Below are positions 57,240 to 64,000 of a stretch of DNA of 64,000 nt, in pieces; the first letter of the stretch is position 1; the number at the start of each line of letters is the position of its first letter. The stretch is from Magnolia sinica. Taxonomy: Eukaryota; Streptophyta; Magnoliopsida; Magnoliales; Magnoliaceae. The DNA is taken from NCBI RefSeq assembly GCF_029962835.1, contig NC_080578.1, positions 104,325,759 through 104,389,758 of the forward strand. The letters run 5' to 3'. Under the pieces are notes generated by a model, which worked only from the letters and a program-made list of their open reading frames with translations, made no database searches and had not been told where the DNA came from. The translations under genes were made by a program, and so were the position numbers.

Positions 57240-57959
57240 AACAATACTACAAATAGCAGTGGAGACAATGATTCTCACCGTTAAAAATTTTGTAGGGCCC
57301 ACCATAATATTTATTTTCCATCCAATCTGTTCATAAGGTCACACATACTCGGATGAATAAGAAAAACATATCATATTGATCCAAAACTTATGTGACCCTC
57401 AAAATGATTTCAATGGTAGACATTCAATCCCCCACTACGTTTTGCAGTGTGGTCCACTTGATATTTAGATCTGCCTTATTTTTCGGCTCAAGCCTTACGA
57501 CGAGCTCGCTCGCCAAATGGACAGATGATTTGGATAAACCAAATACTTCATGATGGGACCTACATAACTTAGTGACATCAACACACTAGCCATATTGGTG
57601 TTGTGTGGTACACCAGCCAATCTGCTTCTGTCAGTGTAACACACGCTAACGTGTTGTTTGGACACGAATTCCAAGGTGGGGTCCACCTTGATGTTCATAG
57701 GAAATCTAACTCGTCCATCCATTTTTCAAGCAGATCCAATTCTCAAGTGGACCATACCATCGAAAGTTCTGGTGATTGACCGTCAAAAACTTATCGTGGG
57801 AGATAAAAGTTTTGAATCTAGCCAATCTTTTGTATTTTTCCTTCATCCAGGTCTGTTTTACATTATCAATATGTTTGATATCAAATAAACATTACATCAA
57901 GCACTAAGTGGCCCTAGGTAGTTTTTAATGGTGGGCATTCAATCACCAGGTTTTCCTAT
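57240..57959. mobile_element. Two MULE-type foldback MITE parts, the second cut by an LTR
   Basis: 57240-57620 has the right half of a copy (TTTTGCAGTGTGGTCCACTTG, CATAACTTAGTGACATCAAC). 57660-57959 begins a second copy and stops at CACCAGGTTTTCCTAT, where the LTR at 57960 starts. Confidence 0.55.
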
Positions 57960-59143
57960 TATAACGCTCCGGATTTCGGGAACCGAGTAAATACTCGACT
58001 CTTGATATCCCAGGTGCCACTTATGCTTTGCGGAAGCAGGATTTTATAGTTCGTTTCACCTGTCATTTGAGTAGTTTATATAATTAAAATAGACTATACG
58101 ATGTACCCTTGAATAAACGTAAATTTTAATGCAAGTAAATCAGCTATCAGTAAAACATGTCCATCCAGAGTGCAGGACTACAGCTGAGCAAAATATACAT
58201 TCCAAAATTTACAAATGTGTCAACTCTAAGATCTCATCGACCACCCACAGGCATCCTACATCGGCTTACTGAGCAATTGGATATACGAGGACTCCTCTGA
58301 GTCCATGGATGCCTTGTCCAACGCGTCAGACTCCGAAGTGCCTGCATTTATGATAGGGTTTGGTTGGTGTTTCAATACACCGCCTTTAAGTGGGAGTGAG
58401 TGATCATTTTAGTGGTTCCATTAACATCAAGTTACACATATTATCAATTTCACAGGCACAATTAATGAAAAGCAGCATAAACATATAGTCCCTATATACT
58501 CTTGGTAATGAACATGCATGCTATTATAATACGATGCATGCCCTTGTAATCCAATACTCTCTCATAGTGACTCCAACTCCTCATTCACAAATGGCCAATA
58601 CTCCCTCATCATGCGAACTGAACTCTCGAGTCGCCACAACCTATACTAATGCAATGTGATAAGTGATCATGTTAGCCGAGTATTTAGTTAATTTTAGTCA
58701 TCCAGCCAGATTGAGGAAGCTGAAACACCTCCACTAGATCAATGGCCATAACCCAATCACCAGGCCCAAGGCAACCGTAACAGGCCCATGCCCGTGATCC
58801 GTAATACATATTAGGGTTTACCACCCAGACGACAACTCTACAATCAATGTGAGGCTAACACTTGCCCAATCGATCACTTAGAACCTAAATGATACAGCCC
58901 AGACACAAAGGGTTAGGCAGCCCATTAATGGGTGGAGGGCACCCACAAATGATATAAAGGTTGTCACCCAAATACAATTATGGAATTGTCGCGGCATCAT
59001 CACAGTTTGATGTATTATGCTCATAGCTTTATTGATTGCTCATTGGTTACTACGAGGAGACTCGTCACCTCAGCATAGGCCGACAACACGGACACAGTAT
59101 CTCATACCACCATGCCCAGCTCCTGAGACTTGAGGATCGTATC
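57960..59143 (-). mobile_element. Part of a second LTR of the 47009 family
   Basis: It starts TATAACGCTCCGGATTTCGGG (compare TGTAACGCCCTGGAATTCGGG at 47009) and follows the first copy through GTGGGAGTGAGTGATCA and CATGCCCAGCTCCTGAGAC. It is interrupted at 59144 by a Tekay LTR. The rest, if present, lies beyond the window. Confidence 0.65.
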
Positions 59144-61027
59144 TGTCACGCCGCAAACTCAGAAAATGGGCTCACAAAATTTTCGATCGCTGAATCCTGC
59201 GCCGACAGCCTCCATAGTGTCCCATTCTCGGATCTCGCACTCGCATGCCAGATTCTGATCCTGAGATCCTACAAGGAGGATTTTCAGTATAATTTTTTTT
59301 TGTAATAGAGCATAACCACAAGCATAACCAAGTCACAAAACAACATCACCACATATCCACTAAATCAAAAACTTTTAAGTACAATGCAGAAAAGGAAATA
59401 CAAGGTGATCAAAAAGCTCCAAAATGATCAGGTGCGCGCTCCTGCCTCAACGCTGCTACTATCCAACGACACCTGCACGCAACGGTCGTGCATAAGCTTA
59501 CAAAAGCTTAGAGGATGGTGTAAGTATGTGCGCAAGGCAAGCGCCAAGTGTACAATATCAGAGCAATGCGGAAGTATGCGGTAAGTCCATGAATGCTATC
59601 AGCTGTACCAAAGCTATATGATGCAAGACATGAATGCTATCGGCCATACCAAGGCCATGTGATCGAGGCCTATGTAGCCAATGTCATATGCGAGATGCAA
59701 AGCAAGTGTGCCAGTACTCATCAAGTACACATATCAGTACAGTTTCTCTCTGGATATCACCGGGGTCTAATACACCTCACACTAACTGCCTCCTTCCTAG
59801 CTGCACAGTCAAGCAAGTGGAAGAGACTACACTATCCGCCTGACCAGTAGTCTGCCAATACCTACCCGGCTCGTCGATAGTGGACTCATTTACGAGCTGG
59901 TCAAACTCGGCTTAGCTTATAGCCCCCTCACTCGGGTGGATAAGGCCACACCCCCTTCCAACCGACCACGACACAGTGGGAGATGCGGCCTACTGGTATT
60001 CGGCACTCGGGCGCTCGTGTATCCACTCGGTCTAGACGTTAGAGTATCTCCTTGTACTAAAAAGGTTCTGAAATTTTCACCCAAGGACATCCTAAGTGCC
60101 CACAATGCTAGAACCAATATTTCTGATATCCGATACAACCATCCACGATGTGCCTGTGGAGGCTACGGCCCTGATGTCGCCAGGGCGTGCAGTGAATCAC
60201 GACACACAATGCAAAATGCATGAGTCAAACCGTCAGTCATGCAGCAATCTCACACATACCACGCGCTCATGTGGGGCACTCCGTCTCATAAGGAGTCCCG
60301 TAAATGTCTCAGCCCAACGGCTTATGCTATGATCAAACATTCCTCACATCAAGCATACATATGATGCGTATGGGCATGAGTTATGGAGATATACTAATCA
60401 TGTTACAAAGTGGTGAATTATCCTTACAATGCAGATGAGCCTAGACGGCCTACACACAACAAGTACGGCCTATCAATGGGCCCTAGGGAGAGTTGTAATG
60501 CAGACATTTAACCAACATTATACTTGCAATGTGGACGTCAAACCAACATTGCTCCCAAGGCATAGCCTGCCACAAAATATCATTACCCAAACCATAGGGA
60601 ATCACACATTTCAATGGACCTATATACATCTTATTGGGCCTCGACCCATAGGCCTTAGATGCATCAAGTGGGCTACCTCATATGGGCCTTATATAAATCA
60701 AGTGGGCCGCATCAATGAGCCTTGTGCACATTACAATGGGCCATAGCCCATGGGCCTTGAATACAGCACAATGGGCCTTATAACATGGGCCTTATATTCA
60801 TATCAAGGTGGGCCTTACGTATATCAGATGGGCCACACAAATTGAGCCCCATAAGTACATCAAATGGGCTGCATTACATGGGCCTTACATTCATAACAAG
60901 GTGGGGTCCACTTGAACTATATATCTGTCTTATTTTTAGCCTCAAGCCCTAAAACAGCTTTCAAAATGGTTAGACAGATTGGATGCAACACATGTATCAT
61001 GGTGGGGGTCCACATGAAGGCCCACCA

Positions 61028-61115
61028 TGATGTATATATTATATATAATGTAATATATAATATATACAATATAATATAATATATATATACACACACAGAC
61101 ACACAAACACACAGC
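61028..61115. repeat. TA-rich and (AC)n low-complexity run in the Tekay LTR
   Basis: ATATATTATATATAATGTAA-type sequence is followed by ACACACACAGACACACAAACACAC. Confidence 0.9.
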
Positions 61116-62814
61116 GCAGTCCATACGTGGGGTGGGTCCCACCGTCCAGGGTGGACGGTGCGGATAGAACACATAAGGCAAGGTGGGTTTCACCGTCCAC
61201 GGCCAGTGGACGGTGAGAATGAAACTCATGCATCACTGTGGGTCCCACGTGGGGCCCTCCATAGCATTTACTTTACATCCAAGCCACTGATAAGGTTGTG
61301 CGGGCCCAGACGAATAGGAAAAACAAATTTCATCTTAATCCAAAACTCTTGTGGACCCAAAAACGGATTTTAAGGGCAGACGTTCAATCCCACTGTTTCT
61401 CATGATGTGGGCCACCTGAGTTTCAGATCGGGCCAATTTTTGGAGGGGGCCCACTTCAAGCAGGGGCCCACCCAATGAACGGATTGGATGAAAATATACA
61501 CCATGGTGGGGCCCACGGCTGGGACCGTGGGTCCCTGCCTAAACTCCACCCCCCGCCAGCAGCAGGCGCTGCCTGCGCCTCTGACAGCAACAGCGTCTGC
61601 TGCATGTAAATTGTTTTTTTTTTGGAAACCGAGTTTTTCTGCGATTTTTCATGTATGGGACCCGCATCAACTGAATCCAGCCCATCCATTGCTCTCTATG
61701 GCTCAAGACCGTCCCAACGAGTCTAATATCTGATGTTTTTCGGCGCATAAAAATGACAGGGGGACTTTCAACGGTAGAAATCGTTGTTTTGCATGCTATG
61801 GCCCACCCGAAGATCGGATGGATTTCATTTTTCGGCTCAACGCCTAAAATGATTTGGTAAATAAGATGGATGGCATGGATTGAACTCATACATCAATGTG
61901 GAGCCTACACAAGTGGACCACCTCAAAATCGTGTGAACCAAGCTAATATTTGTGTTTTTCCCAAACCACGTCCAGAGACGCTGGACTCTTTTTCTTTTTC
62001 TTTTTCTTTTTTCTTTTTTTGGTTTGGGCATACAAATAAAGTTAAGGTGGGCCCTGCTTAGGTGGGCTACCACATGGCTACACATATAAAGTGGGCCCCC
62101 ACTTATGGATCACTTGGATAAAATACATGCCTCATCGTGGGGTCCATCCGAGTGGGCCATACGGCCACATCATCATACACAAAAATAACTAAATAAAAAG
62201 AGAGGGAGAGAGAGAAATGGAGTGGGATACGTGTGATGGAGGGCTCCGCCACTATGAGCCCTCCCTTGCAAGAAATTATACATCAAGTGGGTCCCAATAC
62301 ATGTGGGCCCACCAAATCAAGGATTCAACGGTGGAGATCCTTTCCCCACCAAATGCAAGGTCAAGATGACCCTATCCATACATGGAAAGTAAACATCATG
62401 ATGGGGTCGATGGAGAATGGCCCCATCATGGAATGATCATGAGGATCAAAGTGGTCCATCGGCCACATCAAGGATCCAAAGTGAGATCCACACCATCAAT
62501 CGGTAGGCCTCACTTGGCCCATCATTAAAACATGAAAATCTATCCTAATAAGCACCCACCGTTGATCTTCTTGGTCCTTTGGAAAGTCGATCTCCTTGTG
62601 CTTCACTTTGATGGAGGGAGATGAGAAGTGGATGACTTGGATGAAGGATCTTTGGGATAGGAAGTGGGCCACCAAATCACATTTTTCTCTCCATGGGAAG
62701 GCTTGGACGTGGGATTTTCCTTACTTGAAAAAAGTGATGAGAAATGGGAGAGAGAGAGAGAGAGTTGTAAGAAGAGAGGGAGTAGCTTAGATAGGCCATG
62801 ATTACTTGTAAGAG

Positions 62815-62975
62815 AGGGTGGCTAGCAATAAATGCTTGTAAGAAGGCTAGGGGGTAGGGTGGCTATAGCTAGGGTAGGTTGGCCATAGCTAAGGTAGGGC
62901 GGCTAAGGCTAGAGTAGGGTGGCTATAGCTAGGGTAGGGTAGCTATGGCTAGGGCAGGGTGGGTATAGCTAGGGT
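62815..62975 (+). repeat. Minisatellite of about 20-bp units in the Tekay LTR
   Basis: About seven to nine imperfect copies of GGGTGGCTATAGCTAGGGTA, with variants such as GGCCATAGCTAAGGTAGGGC. The related LTR 48228-52279 has no such array at the matching place (about 51820-51980). Confidence 0.85.
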
Positions 62976-64000
62976 GATGTCATCCATCACCCTCATGATT
63001 ACCTAGAGATTGGTGCCACATGGGATGAGTGGATCCCACAATATGCAGTCCACAGTCATTAAAATGCACGGTCCACACCTTATGATCTAAGCGTCGGGTT
63101 GGCACACGAGACGGGGCGTTGGAACCGCGGCGACGGTGCGATCGTAATGGTATGGGTCTCGGGTTAAGGTGGCTCAAATCTATAGGATATGACCTAGGAT
63201 CGTGCGCAAACGTCGATTATAGGCCTTAGGTCACTGAAATTCGACGGGAAGGATCGCGGCAGTCGACGGAACAATACGAACTAGGATACGGGTCTTACAG
63301 CTCTCCCCACCTAATAAAAATTTCATCCTCAAAATTTTCACTACCATCGCAGCTAATCGTAACTCATAAGGAAATAGAAAACATAACATCATATATAATC
63401 AAAATACAGTACAACATACAATCAAACATCGAAAAGATGGGGATAGCGCTCGCGAATCTCTGCCTCGCGCTCGCAAGACGCCTCATCTACACTATGATGA
63501 CCCCACTGCACCTTCACCAAGGGAATGACCTTGGTCCGTAGGACCTGCTCCTTTCGATCAAGAATATGAACTGGCTGCTCAACATAAGAAGCGTCCTCAC
63601 AAACCTCCAACGGCTACCAATCAATAACAGGCACGATGTCTGACCCACACTTCCTCAACATAGAGACATGAAAAATGTTGTGGAAGCCAGACAACTTAGA
63701 TGGCAAGGCAAGCCGATAGGCCACGGCACCAATGCGCTCGGTGATCTCGAAAGGTCCTGTAAATCTCAGGGCAAGCTTGCCCTTCACTCCAAAATGAACC
63801 ACACTCTTCATGGGTGAGATCTTGAGATACACATGGTCCCCAATGGTAAACTCCAAGGGACGACGCCGACGGTCAGTAAAACTCTTCTGCGGGCTCTGAG
63901 CTGTGCGTATCCTCTGCCTGATGATGTCGATAGTCTCTGACGTCTGCAGCACAAGCTCGGGACTTAGGAGATGCCGCTCTCCAACTTCGGTCCAACAACT

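Larger units (their letters stand above)
59144..64000 (-). mobile_element. Tekay-type Gypsy chromovirus, 3' LTR and end of pol, runs off the window
   Basis: The 3' LTR is 59144-63299 (4156 bp), from TGTCACGCCGC to GGGTCTTACA in plus orientation. A purine-rich tract AGGTGGGGAGAGC (minus strand) lies beside it. Beyond it on the minus strand is the C-terminal integrase part (SPMKSVVHFG, LRFTGPFEITERIGAVAYRL, FHNIFHVSMLRK; 63614-63952) and a chromodomain-like tail (RKEQVLRTKVIPLVKVQW, EREAEIRERYPHLFD; 63422-63610). This pairing is typical of Tekay/Del chromoviruses. At least one break separates the two stretches. The rest of the element lies outside. Confidence 0.88.

Noticed and set aside
61456-62085. 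Minus-strand frames with lysine-rich and alanine-rich runs
   Set aside because: They lie in the Tekay LTR, over a CTTTTT-rich run and the captured MITE; no domain.

Overview
This is nuclear DNA of a flowering plant. Coding density is very low, and the window is full of LTR retrotransposons, MITEs, a two-exon RING-H2 gene pair, a CC-NBS-LRR resistance-gene relic and one tRNA-Trp-like sequence. A very abundant palindromic repeat beginning and ending GTGGGGCCCACCATGATG.. suggests a magnoliid (Magnoliales/Laurales type). That placement is from memory of such genomes and is tentative.

Layout. 1-8815 and 13771-19975 are two copies of one segmental duplication, about 90% identical by eye over short non-coding samples. 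Each carries a Gypsy-like LTR relic and an apparently intact two-exon RING-H2 gene (2147-5161 and 16036-18774). Each copy has since gained different transposons: a hAT MITE with a perfect 8-bp target duplication in the intron of copy A, a Tourist-like MITE in the intron of copy B, and a hAT-in-hAT nest downstream of copy A. 8816-13770 and 19976-25880 are mostly MITE territory: MULE-type foldbacks, Tourist elements (one proven by an empty site), and AG-CATGCT foldbacks.

25895-26300 is a tandemly amplified, orphaned copy of the 5' leader of the NLR gene that lies 13 kb away. It is followed by a Tat-type solo LTR (26660-27488) containing a 139-bp SINE with a 14-bp target duplication. 31517-38001 is a broken but structurally complete Copia element with a perfect ATCAA target duplication, inserted inside a palindromic MULE-type MITE. 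39052-41918 is a full-length CC-NBS-LRR gene with one stop and three frame changes.

45981-56785 is a broken Tat-lineage Gypsy element. It holds a solo LTR (47009-54040, target duplication GACGA/GACAA), which itself holds a 4.05-kb Tekay-type solo LTR (48228-52279, target duplication CTTAG). A tRNA-Trp-like sequence (56857-56928, minus) abuts its end. From 57960 the same outer LTR family again hosts a Tekay element, whose 3' LTR (59144-63299) and integrase/chromodomain end (63300-64000, minus) run off the window.

Functionally, only the two RING-H2 copies look like working protein genes. The rest is a layered record of transposon insertion, from which relative ages can be read by nesting.
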